Below are positions 28,446 to 35,815 of a DNA stretch of 64,000 nt, piece after piece (within the stretch, counting starts at the first letter, position 1; each line of letters starts with the position of its first letter). The stretch spans positions 327,669 through 391,668 of the forward strand of contig NZ_LMIT01000002.1 of the NCBI RefSeq assembly GCF_001428825.1. The letters run 5' to 3'. The stretch is from Nocardioides sp. Root240 (GTDB taxonomy: Bacteria > Actinomycetota > Actinomycetes > Propionibacteriales > Nocardioidaceae). The translations under genes and the position numbers were made by a program. Under the pieces are notes generated by a model, which ran no database searches, was not told the DNA's origin, and worked only from the letters and a program-made list of their open reading frames with translations.

Positions 28446-28658
28446 GGCGTTCGTCCGGTCGCCGCAGGTGGCCGGACGCGCCGGAGGCGCCGTACGGATG
28501 GCCCTCGACGGCGCATCGGGGTGCCGTCGGCGTGCGTAGCACCTGACGACCGCGCGGCAGACGAGCGCCGACGGCGGGGTCCCCGCTCTGCGCCGGCGAG
28601 GGCCATCCGGGAGGAGCCGGAGGTCCGGCTGGGCGCCGGAGGAGACCGGACGAACGCC
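28446..28658 (+). repeat. Long imperfect hairpin in the recA-recX spacer
   Basis: The 386-bp stretch 28318-28703 has no convincing gene. Within it, 28446-28460 pairs perfectly with 28644-28658 (15 bp) and 28495-28507 with 28597-28609 (13 bp). Both stems share the same axis (coordinate sums 57104), and about two thirds of the positions between them also pair. Closer in, 28509-28515 pairs with 28589-28595 and 28523-28532 with 28566-28575. The result is one rod-like RNA of about 213 nt. It may attenuate recX, stabilise recA mRNA or be a repeat element. The preceding 28318-28445 holds GC-rich sequence with no clear feature. Confidence 0.75.
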
Positions 28659-28703
28659 CCACCACCGACTGAGACCGGCACGATTCCGAGGAGAGAGGTG
28701 CAC

Positions 28704-29228
28704 ATGCGCAACGAGGAGCCACCTCCCACGGCCAAGGGCGACGACGCCGATCCCGAGTCCGTCGCCCGCAAGATCCTCCTCGACCAGCTCAGCATCAAGG
28801 CCCGCTCGCGCCACGAGCTGGAGGAACGCCTCGCCAAGAAGCTCGTCCCCGACGAGATCGCCGAGCGCCTCCTCGACCGCTTCGAGGAGGTCGGCCTGGT
28901 CGACGATGAGGCCTTCGCCCGCGCCTGGGTCGAGGGTCGTCAGCGTTCCCGCGGCCTGGCCCGCACCGCGATCGCGGTCGAGTTGCGCCGCAAGGGCATC
29001 GCCGACGAGACCGCGAAGGCGGTCCTCGCCGAGGTCGACCCCGACGACGAGGAGGCCGCGGCGCGCCAGCTCGTCCGCAAGAAGCTGCGCAGCATGCGTG
29101 GCCTCGACGAGCAGGTCGCGGCCCGGCGCCTGGTGGGGATGCTGGCGCGCAAGGGGTACTCCGCGGGCCTGGCCTACGCCGTGGTCCGCCAGGAGCTCGC
29201 CCTGCAGGACGACGCCGACGCGTCGTGA
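28704..29228 (+). CDS. recX: RecA regulator RecX
   Basis: 174 residues with the three-helix RecX repeats (ILLDQLSIKARSRHELEERL; GLVDDEAFARAWVEGR; RRKGIADETAKAVL). RecX binds RecA filaments and limits their activity. ATG 28704 is chosen for the GAGGAGAGAGG site upstream; an in-frame GTG two codons earlier is possible. The unusually long structured spacer from recA suggests expression well below that of RecA. Confidence 0.93.
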   Translation: MRNEEPPPTAKGDDADPESVARKILLDQLSIKARSRHELEERLAKKLVPDEIAERLLDRFEEVGLVDDEAFARAWVEGRQRSRGLARTAIAVELRRKGIADETAKAVLAEVDPDDEEAAARQLVRKKLRSMRGLDEQVAARRLVGMLARKGYSAGLAYAVVRQELALQDDADAS

Positions 29229-29259
29229 CGCCGGGCGGCCCGTGCCGCACAATGGCGCC

Positions 29260-29772
29260 GTGACCTCCGACGCGCCCGCTGCCCCCGAACGCGAAGTCCT
29301 CACCTACGAGCTGTTCGGCAGCGCCGTCCGCGACCTGGCGCAGCAGGTCGTCGACGACGGCTTCGAGCCCGACATCGTCCTGGCGATCGCCCGTGGCGGC
29401 CTCGGCCTCGCCATGGGCCTGGGCTACGCGCTGGACGTGAAGAACCTGTCCGCGGTCAACGTCGAGTTCTACACCGGCGTCAACGAGCGCCTCGACGTGC
29501 CGATGATGCTGCCGCCGACGCCGGCCGCGATCGACCTGACCGGCATGAGGGTGCTGATCGCCGACGACGTGGCCGACACCGGCAAGACCCTCGAGGTGGT
29601 CCGTGACTTCTTCGTCGACCACGTCGCAGAGGCGCGGACCGCGGTGATCTACGAGAAGCCGTGGACGGTGATCCGGCCGGAGTACGTCTGGCGTCGTACC
29701 GAGGCATGGATCGACTTCCCGTGGTCCTCGACGCCGCCGCTGGTGGACCGCCGTGGCGGGGGCGCCCACTAG
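29260..29772 (+). CDS. Type I phosphoribosyltransferase domain protein
   Basis: 170 residues. The PRPP-binding motif VLIADDVADTGKTLE is near residue 92, preceded by the ARGGLGLAMGLGYAL segment; this is the purine/xanthine/orotate type I PRTase fold. The exact base is not clear from sequence. GTG start with CACAAT 6 nt upstream suggests a leaderless mRNA. Confidence 0.85.
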   Translation: MTSDAPAAPEREVLTYELFGSAVRDLAQQVVDDGFEPDIVLAIARGGLGLAMGLGYALDVKNLSAVNVEFYTGVNERLDVPMMLPPTPAAIDLTGMRVLIADDVADTGKTLEVVRDFFVDHVAEARTAVIYEKPWTVIRPEYVWRRTEAWIDFPWSSTPPLVDRRGGGAH

Positions 29773-29781
29773 GGTTCCCGC

Positions 29782-30642
29782 ATGAGCGCGTTCCCTGTCT
29801 CGGACCTGACCTCGCACCTCCGGATCGCCCCCGGCCCGGTCGACCTCGCCGCGATCGAGACCGATGCAGCACCGGGCTTCGACGGCGGCAAGTCGGAGGG
29901 CGAGGAAGCGCTCGCCGCGCTCGCCCCGGAGCTGGAGGAGCTGCAGGAACGGCTGTTCGCCGACGGCAAGTCGGGCGGGCGTCGCTCGATCCTGTTGGTC
30001 CTGCAGGGCATGGACACCTCCGGCAAGGGGGGCACGCTGCGCTCGACGGTCGGCCTGATGGACCCACAGGGCGTGCGGATCACCTCCTTCAAGGCGCCGA
30101 CCGAGGACGAGCGCAAGCACGACTTCCTGTGGCGGATCACCAAGGCGCTGCCGCCCGTCGGCCTGGTCGGCGTGTTCGACCGGTCGCACTACGAGGACGT
30201 GCTGATCGCACGGGTGCGCGAGCTGGCCTCGCCCGACGAGATCCGGCGGCGGTACGGCGCGATCAACGACTGGGAGGCGGACCTCGCCGAGCAGGGCACG
30301 ACCGTGATCAAGTGCATGCTGCACATCTCCGCCGCGGAGCAGAAGAAGCGCCTGCTGGCGCGCCTGGACGACCCGACCAAGTACTGGAAGTACAACCCGG
30401 GGGACGTCGACGAGCGCGAGCTGTGGCCGGCCTACCAGGAGGCCTACGAGATCGCGATCGAGCGCACGAACACCGACGGCGCGCCCTGGCACGTGATCCC
30501 CGCGGACAAGAAGTGGTACCGCAACCTGGCCATCGGCAGCCTGCTGCTCGACGCGCTGCGCTCGTTCGACCTGTCCTGGCCGGCCGCCGACTTCGACATC
30601 GAGCACGAGAAGCAGCGGCTCGTCGACGAGCTGCCCCTGTGA
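29782..30642 (+). CDS. ppk2: PPK2-family polyphosphate:nucleotide phosphotransferase
   Basis: 286 residues. Walker A GMDTSGKGGTLR near residue 77, lid/Walker B VGVFDRSHYEDVL near residue 130, and KYWKYNPGDVDERELW; the single-domain PPK2 class that phosphorylates nucleotides from polyphosphate. TAGGGT 6 nt before the ATG. It is GTGA-coupled to the HipA-like kinase gene, so the three-gene run 29782-31861 is probably one transcript. Confidence 0.93.
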   Translation: MSAFPVSDLTSHLRIAPGPVDLAAIETDAAPGFDGGKSEGEEALAALAPELEELQERLFADGKSGGRRSILLVLQGMDTSGKGGTLRSTVGLMDPQGVRITSFKAPTEDERKHDFLWRITKALPPVGLVGVFDRSHYEDVLIARVRELASPDEIRRRYGAINDWEADLAEQGTTVIKCMLHISAAEQKKRLLARLDDPTKYWKYNPGDVDERELWPAYQEAYEIAIERTNTDGAPWHVIPADKKWYRNLAIGSLLLDALRSFDLSWPAADFDIEHEKQRLVDELPL

Positions 30643-31436
30643 CCGCGCCGACGACCGCCCTGGAGCGGGTCCGGGTCACCCGGTACGTCACGCCGCTTCG
30701 CGAGGGCGGCAGCCTGCCGGGGATCGTCGAGGCCGACGACCTCGGCACCTACGTCTGCAAGTTCCGTGGCGCCGGCCAGGGGCCGCGGGTGCTGGTCGCC
30801 GAGGTGATCGTGGCGGGGCTGGCCCGGCTGCTCGACGTCCCCACGCCGGACCAGGTCGTGCTCGACCTCGACCCCGACATCGCGCGCTTCGAGGCCGACG
30901 AGGAGGTCCAGGACCTCATCAACGCCAGCGCCGGCCTCAACCTCGGCATCGACTTCCTGCCGGGCTCCTTCGGCTACGACCCGACCACCGAGCCGGACCC
31001 GGAGCTTGCGGGTCGCGTGCTCTGGCTCGACGCGTTCACGGCGAACGTCGACCGCAGCTGGCGCAACCCCAACCTGCTGGTCTGGCGCGGCACCCTGCAG
31101 GCGATCGACCACGGTGCGTCGCTGTACTTCCACCACTCGTGGTCCGGCGGCCCGGGTGACCCGGAGCGGTTCGCGCGCCAGCCCTACGACACGAGCGAGC
31201 ACATCCTCCGGGCGTACGCCGGGCAGGCCCGCGCGCAGGACGCGGCCCTCGCTGCGCGGGTCGACGACGCCGCCCTGACCGCGGTCCTCGACGCCGTGGA
31301 CGACGACTGGCTGGAGCCGGTGCCGGGCGCGGAGACGCCCGACGCCCTCCGGGAGCGGTACGTCGCCTTCCTGGCCGCGCGCCGCGACGGCGGCCGCCCC
31401 TGGCTGCCCGAGGTGCTCGCGGAGGCGGGCGCGTGA
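30639..31436 (+). CDS. HipA-like kinase
   Basis: 265 residues of the short actinobacterial HipA-like kinase group, lacking the N-terminal HipA domain. Visible: an N-lobe ending TYVCKFRGAGQGPRVLVAEV, then LWLDAFTANVDRSWRNPNLLVW and QAIDHGASLYF, corresponding to the catalytic HxxxN-like and Asp metal-binding loops (the N-P-N and I-D-H-G residues are present). It is followed by DUF3037 with a GTGA overlap, a pair I recognise as recurrent. HipA kinases phosphorylate glutamyl-tRNA synthetase in E. coli, but the target here is unknown. Confidence 0.83.
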   Translation: MTAPTTALERVRVTRYVTPLREGGSLPGIVEADDLGTYVCKFRGAGQGPRVLVAEVIVAGLARLLDVPTPDQVVLDLDPDIARFEADEEVQDLINASAGLNLGIDFLPGSFGYDPTTEPDPELAGRVLWLDAFTANVDRSWRNPNLLVWRGTLQAIDHGASLYFHHSWSGGPGDPERFARQPYDTSEHILRAYAGQARAQDAALAARVDDAALTAVLDAVDDDWLEPVPGAETPDALRERYVAFLAARRDGGRPWLPEVLAEAGA

Positions 31437-31861
31437 CGGAGAGCGGCGGCTACCGGCCGTACCAGTACGTCACGCTGCGCTGCGTCCCGCGCGTCGAGCG
31501 CGAGGAGTTCGTCAACGTCGGCGTGGTCCTCCACTGTCCCGACGCCGACTTCCTCGGCGTGCTGTCCGCCGTCGACGAGGACCGGGTCCGCGCCCTCGAC
31601 GCCGAGGTCGACATCGCATCCGTGACCGCGGCGCTGGCCGCGATCGAGAAGGTGTGCCGCGGCGAGGCGCACAGCGACTTCGGGGTCGGCGTGCGGGCGA
31701 CCGCCTACGGGTCCCGGGCCGCACGCGACGACGCGAGCACCCGGTTCGGGTTCCTGAAGGCGCCGCGCAGCACGGTGCTCCAGCCCGGCCCGGTCCACGG
31801 TGGCGTCACCGCGGATCCCCAGGCCACCCTCGAGCACCTGCTCGCCACCCTCGTCCGCTGA
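31433..31861 (+). CDS. DUF3037 protein, partner of HipA-like kinase
   Basis: 142 residues. YRPYQYVTLRCVPRVEREEF then NVGVVLHCPDADFLG is the DUF3037 signature. Start GTG overlaps the stop of the kinase gene. Function unknown; the fixed pairing suggests that it modulates or is a substrate of the kinase. There is no sign that it is a classical HipB-like antitoxin (no helix-turn-helix). Ends 4 bp before a long palindrome. Confidence 0.87.
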   Translation: MTESGGYRPYQYVTLRCVPRVEREEFVNVGVVLHCPDADFLGVLSAVDEDRVRALDAEVDIASVTAALAAIEKVCRGEAHSDFGVGVRATAYGSRAARDDASTRFGFLKAPRSTVLQPGPVHGGVTADPQATLEHLLATLVR

Positions 31862-31865
31862 CCCT

Positions 31866-31927
31866 GGACGAGAAAACTCACGCTGGGACGACGAAGCTTC
31901 GTCGTCCCAGCGTGAGTTTCGTCGTCC
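31866..31927. terminator. 62-bp near-perfect palindrome between convergent genes
   Basis: 31-bp arms centred on AAGCTT (31896/31897) with only two mismatched pairs and no loop. GGACGA-type segments occur twice in each arm, so the palindrome looks nested. Its position immediately after DUF3037 and before the convergent chelatase gene fits a bidirectional terminator, but the arms are far longer than needed. Confidence 0.8.
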
Positions 31928-31931
31928 AGGC

Positions 31932-31971
31932 ACGGGAGTTTCACCGGCCGGCCGGCCGGTGAAACTCCCGT
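31932..31971. terminator. 40-bp perfect palindrome next to the first
   Basis: 20-bp perfect arms without a loop; the centre is a run of GGCC/CCGG and the outer part is ACGGGAGTTTCACC. It ends on the first base of the stop codon of the convergent chelatase gene. With 31866-31927 it makes a 106-bp double cruciform-capable block. Confidence 0.8.
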
Positions 31972-32714
31972 CAGACGGGAACCAGCTCGACCGCACCCAC
32001 GGCGTAGCGGGCCAGGATCGTCCGCGCGATCTCCGGGTGCGCACCCAGCGGCTCGGACACGGCCACGGCGCCGGCCTCGACGGCGAGCTCGGCGGCCCGG
32101 TCGACCAGGCTGCCGGGTGCGAGGAAGAGGGACGCGACGGCGATGTGCCGGCGGCCCTCGGCGCGGAACGCGCGCACGGCCTCGCCGGTGGCCGGGGGAG
32201 CGCTGGTGGCGTAGGCCGCGGTCACCGGCAGGCGGTGGTGGGCGCCCCAGAGCCGGGCGAGACGGGCCACGGCCTGGTTGGCCAGCGGGTCCGTCGTACC
32301 AGCGGCGGCGAGGACGAGCGCGTCGAGCTCACGGACCCGGGCGGCGCTGAGCGCCTCGCGGAGCCGCTCGTCGAGCACCTCGAGGAAGCGGGCCTCGAGG
32401 CCGAGCACCTCGGTCGCACGGATCTGCAGTCCGGGGTGGCGCGTGGTCGCCTCGGCGATCATCTCCGGGACGTCGACCTTCGCGTGGAAGGCCTCGACCA
32501 GCAGCAGGGGTACGACGACGATCTCGTCGAACCCGGCCTTCACCAGCCGGTCGACCACGGTGTGGAAGCCCGGCTTGGAGAGGTCGAGGAAGGCCCGCTC
32601 GATGCGCAGGTCCGGGCGCAGCGCCTTCGTGGCGTCGACCAGTGCCGTGATGGTGGCGGCCGAGCGTGGGTCCCGGCTGCCGTGGGCCAGGGCGATGAGT
32701 GCGGGAGCAGCCAT
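31971..32714 (-). CDS. CbiX-type sirohydrochlorin chelatase
   Basis: 247 residues, two CbiX-like halves. The N-terminal ALAHGSRDPRS and VVVPLLLVEAFHAKVDVPEMI carry the conserved His residues that bind metal and tetrapyrrole. It probably inserts iron into sirohydrochlorin to make the siroheme needed by the sulfite reductase encoded upstream. 46 bp separate it from cysH, so it is likely in the same operon. Confidence 0.9.
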   Translation of the reverse strand: MAAPALIALAHGSRDPRSAATITALVDATKALRPDLRIERAFLDLSKPGFHTVVDRLVKAGFDEIVVVPLLLVEAFHAKVDVPEMIAEATTRHPGLQIRATEVLGLEARFLEVLDERLREALSAARVRELDALVLAAAGTTDPLANQAVARLARLWGAHHRLPVTAAYATSAPPATGEAVRAFRAEGRRHIAVASLFLAPGSLVDRAAELAVEAGAVAVSEPLGAHPEIARTILARYAVGAVELVPV

Positions 32715-32760
32715 CAGGAGTCACCCCTTCCAGTCCTGTTGCGGTCCGATGACGTCCTTG

Positions 32761-33507
32761 TCATGAGTGGATTCCGCATTCGGTCTTGTTCGTGCCGGCC
32801 CAGCGGCCGCTGCGCGGGTCCTCGCCGGGGGCGACCCGGCGGGTGCACGGCGCGCAGCCGATGGACGGGTAGCCGTCGTAGACGAGCGGGTTGACGAGCA
32901 CGCCGTTCTCGGCGATGTAGCGCTCGACCTGCTCGTCGCTCCAGCGGGCGATGGGGGAGACCTTGACCTTCTGCTTCTTGGCGTCCCAACCGATCACCGG
33001 CGCGATCACGCGGTTGTGCGTCTCCGCACGGCGCAGCCCGGTGGCCCAGGCGTCGTACCCGGCGAGGGAGTCGGCCAGCGGCTTGACCTTGCGCAGGGCG
33101 CAGCACAGGTCGGGGTCGCGCTTGTAGAGCTCGGGGCCGTACTCGGCGTCCTGCTCGGCCACCGACTGCACGGGCGTGATCGAGATCAGGTTGACGTTCA
33201 TCGTCGCGGCGACGGCGTCGCGCGTGCCGATGGTCTCGACGAAGTGGTAGCCGGTGTCGAGGAAGACGACGTCGACGCCGGGGACGACCTTCTGCGCGAG
33301 GTGCGCGAGGACGGCGTCGCCCATCGACGAGGTGATGCAGAAGCGGTCGCCGAACGTGGCGGCGGCCCACTCGATGATGACCTCGGCGGGAGCCAGCTCG
33401 AGCTCGGCGCCCCAGTGGGACACCAGCTCACGCAGCTCCTCGGGGGAGCGGCCCTCGGTGTGGGCTCCGCGGAACGCGCGGGCGGCCCGGGTGGTGGCGG
33501 CGGTCAT
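32761..33507 (-). CDS. cysH: Assimilatory adenylylsulfate/phosphoadenylylsulfate reductase
   Basis: 248 residues. ITSSMGDAVLAHLA (nucleotide-binding loop), DLCCALRKVKPL and CAPCTRRV give the CC...CxxC set that binds a [4Fe-4S] cluster, so the enzyme probably uses adenylylsulfate rather than only PAPS; the C-terminal ECGIH supplies the catalytic Cys. Reduces APS to sulfite. ATGA overlap with the zinc-ribbon gene. Confidence 0.94.
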   Translation of the reverse strand: MTAATTRAARAFRGAHTEGRSPEELRELVSHWGAELELAPAEVIIEWAAATFGDRFCITSSMGDAVLAHLAQKVVPGVDVVFLDTGYHFVETIGTRDAVAATMNVNLISITPVQSVAEQDAEYGPELYKRDPDLCCALRKVKPLADSLAGYDAWATGLRRAETHNRVIAPVIGWDAKKQKVKVSPIARWSDEQVERYIAENGVLVNPLVYDGYPSIGCAPCTRRVAPGEDPRSGRWAGTNKTECGIHS

Positions 33508-33707
33508 GAAGCACCTCCTTCAGGGGTGCGGGCGGACGGGGCGGCGGGCCCCAGGAACTGGAGACTGAAGGCCCGGAGGCAGCTGCGGCATTCCCAGCCG
33601 CCTGCTTCCCGGGGCCACAGGTCGGTGTCGCCGCAGTACGGGCAGTGGAACGGCGACGCGGCGCGCGCGCTCCGACCGCTGCCCGGCTCGACCGACCCGT
33701 GTGCCAT
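33504..33707 (-). CDS. Small zinc-ribbon protein in sulfate-assimilation operon
   Basis: 67 residues. Two CxxC knuckles (FHCPYCGD and WECRSCLR) form a zinc ribbon. It overlaps the sulfite reductase stop (TGATG) and the cysH start (ATGA), so it is translated with both. Function unknown; the tight coupling suggests an accessory role for the reductases. Confidence 0.8.
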   Translation of the reverse strand: MAHGSVEPGSGRSARAASPFHCPYCGDTDLWPREAGGWECRSCLRAFSLQFLGPAAPSARTPEGGAS

Positions 33708-35422
33708 CAGACAGATTCCAGGGTCTTCTCGCCGCGCAGCAGGTCCTCGTCCGCGCGGTGGACCCACTCGTCGAACGCCTCGCCGTCGTTGCGGTCGGCG
33801 AGGTAGTTGGTGACGATCGTGGTGACGTAGTCGTCGAGGCCGGCACTGGTGACCTTGTGGGCACGCAGCTTGCGGCCGAAGTTGGCGCGCAGGCCGGTCG
33901 CACCACCGAGGTGCACCTGGAAGCCCTCGACCTGCTCGCCGTCGGACAGCACCATCTGGCCCTTGAGGCCGATGTCGGCGATCTGCGTGCGGGCGCAGGC
34001 GTTCGGGCAGCCGTTCACGTTGATCGTGATCGGGGTGTCGAGGTCCGGGAAGCGCTTCTCGAGCTCCACGGTGAGCAGCCGGGCCCGCTCCTTGGTGTCG
34101 ACGAGGGCGAGCTTGCAGAACTCGATGCCGGTGCAGGCCATCGTGTTGCGGCGCCAGTTCGACGGGCGGGCCGTCAGGCCGATGGCGTCGAGGCGGTCCA
34201 GGAGGGCCTCGGTCCTGTCGCCGTCGACGCCGATCAGCACGATCTTCTGGTACGCCGTCAGACGGGCGCCCTCGACGCCGAACTCCTCCATCAGGTCGGC
34301 GAGCTGGACCAGGGCGGTGCCGGAGATCCGTCCCGCGGAGGGAGCCAGGCCGACGTAGAAGCGGCCGTCCTTCTGCTCGTGGACGCCGATGTGGTCGCGG
34401 TGGCCGACGGGCGTCTCGGGGGAGTCGAGGGTCTCGAGCTTCTTGCCGAGGTACTCGTTCTCGAGGACCTCGCGGAACTTCTCGACGCCCCAGTCGGCGA
34501 CCAGGAACTTCAGCCGGGCGCGCGAGCGCAGGCGGCGGTAGCCGTAGTCACGGAAGATGCCGGCGACACCGGCCCACACGTCGGGGACCTCGTCGAGCGG
34601 GATCCACACGCCGAGCTTCTGCGCGAGCATCGGGTTGGTGGACAGGCCGCCGCCGACCCAGACGTCGAAGCCGGGGCCGAGCTCGGGGTGCACGGAACCG
34701 ACGAAGGACACGTCGTTGGTCTCGGGGGAGACGTCCATGCTCGGGTGGCCGGTGACGGCGGTCTTGAACTTCCGCGGGAAGTTCGAGAAGTCCTTGTTGC
34801 CGATGAAGCGACGCTCGATCTCGAGCAGCGCCGGCGTGCCGTCGATGATCTCGTCCTTGGCCACGCCGGCGACGGGCGAGCCGAGGAAGGGGCGCGGCGA
34901 GTCGCCGCAGGCCTCGAGCGAGTGCAGGCCGACGGCCTCCAGCCGCTCCCAGATCGCCGGCACGTTCTCGATCTCGATCCAGTGGTACTGGATGTTCTCG
35001 CGGTCGGTGACGTCCGCGGTGTCGCGGGCGAAGTCGACGCCGATGGAGCCCAGGGCGCGGACGGCCGCCGGCGAGAGCAGCTTGCCGTCGGAGCGGACCC
35101 GCAGCATGAAGTAGCGGTCGTCCAGGTCCTCTTCCTCGAGGGCCGCGGTCTCGTTGCCGAGGATGCCGGGCCGGCGCTGGGTGTAGAGACCCATCCAGCG
35201 GAAGCGGCCGCGCAGGTCGGCGGGGTCGATCGAGTCGAAGCCGCGCTTGGAGTAGATGTAGAGGATCCGGTCCCGCACGTTCAGCGGGTCGTCGTCCTTC
35301 TTCGACTGCTCGTTCTTGTTGAGCGGCTCGGTGTAGCCGAGGGCCCACTGGCCCTCCGCGCGCTTGGGGCGCGGGATCTCGGTGAACTTTGCTCGCTCGG
35401 GCTTGAAGCGCAGGTCAGGCAT
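33707..35422 (-). CDS. sirA: Ferredoxin-dependent sulfite reductase (NirA/SirA type)
   Basis: 571 residues with duplicated ferredoxin-like and siroheme domains. The siroheme/[4Fe-4S] cysteines are in ACTGIEFCK (C-x5-C) and NGCPNACAR (C-x3-C). Reduces sulfite to sulfide using ferredoxin. A nitrite reductase is possible from the fold, but the cysH/CbiX context favours sulfite. First structural gene after the leader peptide. Confidence 0.93.
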   Translation of the reverse strand: MPDLRFKPERAKFTEIPRPKRAEGQWALGYTEPLNKNEQSKKDDDPLNVRDRILYIYSKRGFDSIDPADLRGRFRWMGLYTQRRPGILGNETAALEEEDLDDRYFMLRVRSDGKLLSPAAVRALGSIGVDFARDTADVTDRENIQYHWIEIENVPAIWERLEAVGLHSLEACGDSPRPFLGSPVAGVAKDEIIDGTPALLEIERRFIGNKDFSNFPRKFKTAVTGHPSMDVSPETNDVSFVGSVHPELGPGFDVWVGGGLSTNPMLAQKLGVWIPLDEVPDVWAGVAGIFRDYGYRRLRSRARLKFLVADWGVEKFREVLENEYLGKKLETLDSPETPVGHRDHIGVHEQKDGRFYVGLAPSAGRISGTALVQLADLMEEFGVEGARLTAYQKIVLIGVDGDRTEALLDRLDAIGLTARPSNWRRNTMACTGIEFCKLALVDTKERARLLTVELEKRFPDLDTPITINVNGCPNACARTQIADIGLKGQMVLSDGEQVEGFQVHLGGATGLRANFGRKLRAHKVTSAGLDDYVTTIVTNYLADRNDGEAFDEWVHRADEDLLRGEKTLESV

Positions 35423-35498
35423 GCGGAGAGAAGGTCCTTCGCTGATGGGCGCACCGAGGGAGTTCAGGCGCGCGGCTCGGGGATGGCGGTCGGCGTGA

Positions 35499-35588
35499 TC
35501 AGCGGGGCCAACACATCATGCTGCGCGTGCGCCCGAAGTCCACGTGGCGACGTACCACGAGGTGCGCGTGAGTAGCAGCAGAGACCAT
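35499..35588 (-). CDS. Putative cysteine-responsive leader peptide upstream of sirA
   Basis: 29 codons, ATG 35588 to TGA 35499, ending 76 nt before sirA. The peptide has a central VVRRHVDFGRTRS followed by MMCWPR, resembling actinobacterial 'putative leader peptides' of the pattern RRHVDxxRxxS..C found before sulfur-assimilation genes. Ribosome stalling at the late Cys codon when cysteinyl-tRNA is scarce would expose the sirA translation start. Identified from pattern and position. Confidence 0.7.
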   Translation of the reverse strand: MVSAATHAHLVVRRHVDFGRTRSMMCWPR

Positions 35589-35633
35589 GTCAATGAGTCT
35601 CATCCTTCGGACGGCACTCCACCAAATCTGAAT

Positions 35634-35661
35634 CTCATGATGTGGACGCTCGTCTCATGAT
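35634..35661. promoter_or_regulatory. 20-bp-spaced direct repeat in the sirA-glyA divergent region
   Basis: CTCATGAT at 35634-35641 and 35654-35661, exactly 20 bp apart (two helical turns), plus ATGAG-T-CTCAT at 35593-35603. The region 35589-35815 between the leader and glyA has no gene. The repeats could be an activator or repressor site for sulfur genes. The remaining sequence carries a CCGGTG-CA-CACCGG palindrome (35750-35763) and the glyA -10. Confidence 0.45.
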
Positions 35662-35815
35662 TCGATACGCCGATTCCGCTCCGCCCCGTGGTTGCGCCGT
35701 CCCTGCGACGCAGGTCACACGAGGCCACGCCTGTCACGTCGCCAGCATCCGGTGCACACCGGGTGTCGGACCGGCCACGCGAAAGGTGTCCGCGGGCACC
35801 ACTACGCTGGGGCCC

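Noticed and set aside
28274..28837. Minus-strand frame across the recA-recX spacer
   Set aside because: Arg- and Ser-rich translation with no domain, overlapping recX and the long hairpin; best explained as a chance frame in structured DNA.
35642..35815. Riboswitch upstream of glyA
   Set aside because: No glycine, tetrahydrofolate or SAM riboswitch core was recognised, and the TACGCT hexamer 7 nt before the ATG suggests no leader RNA at all.
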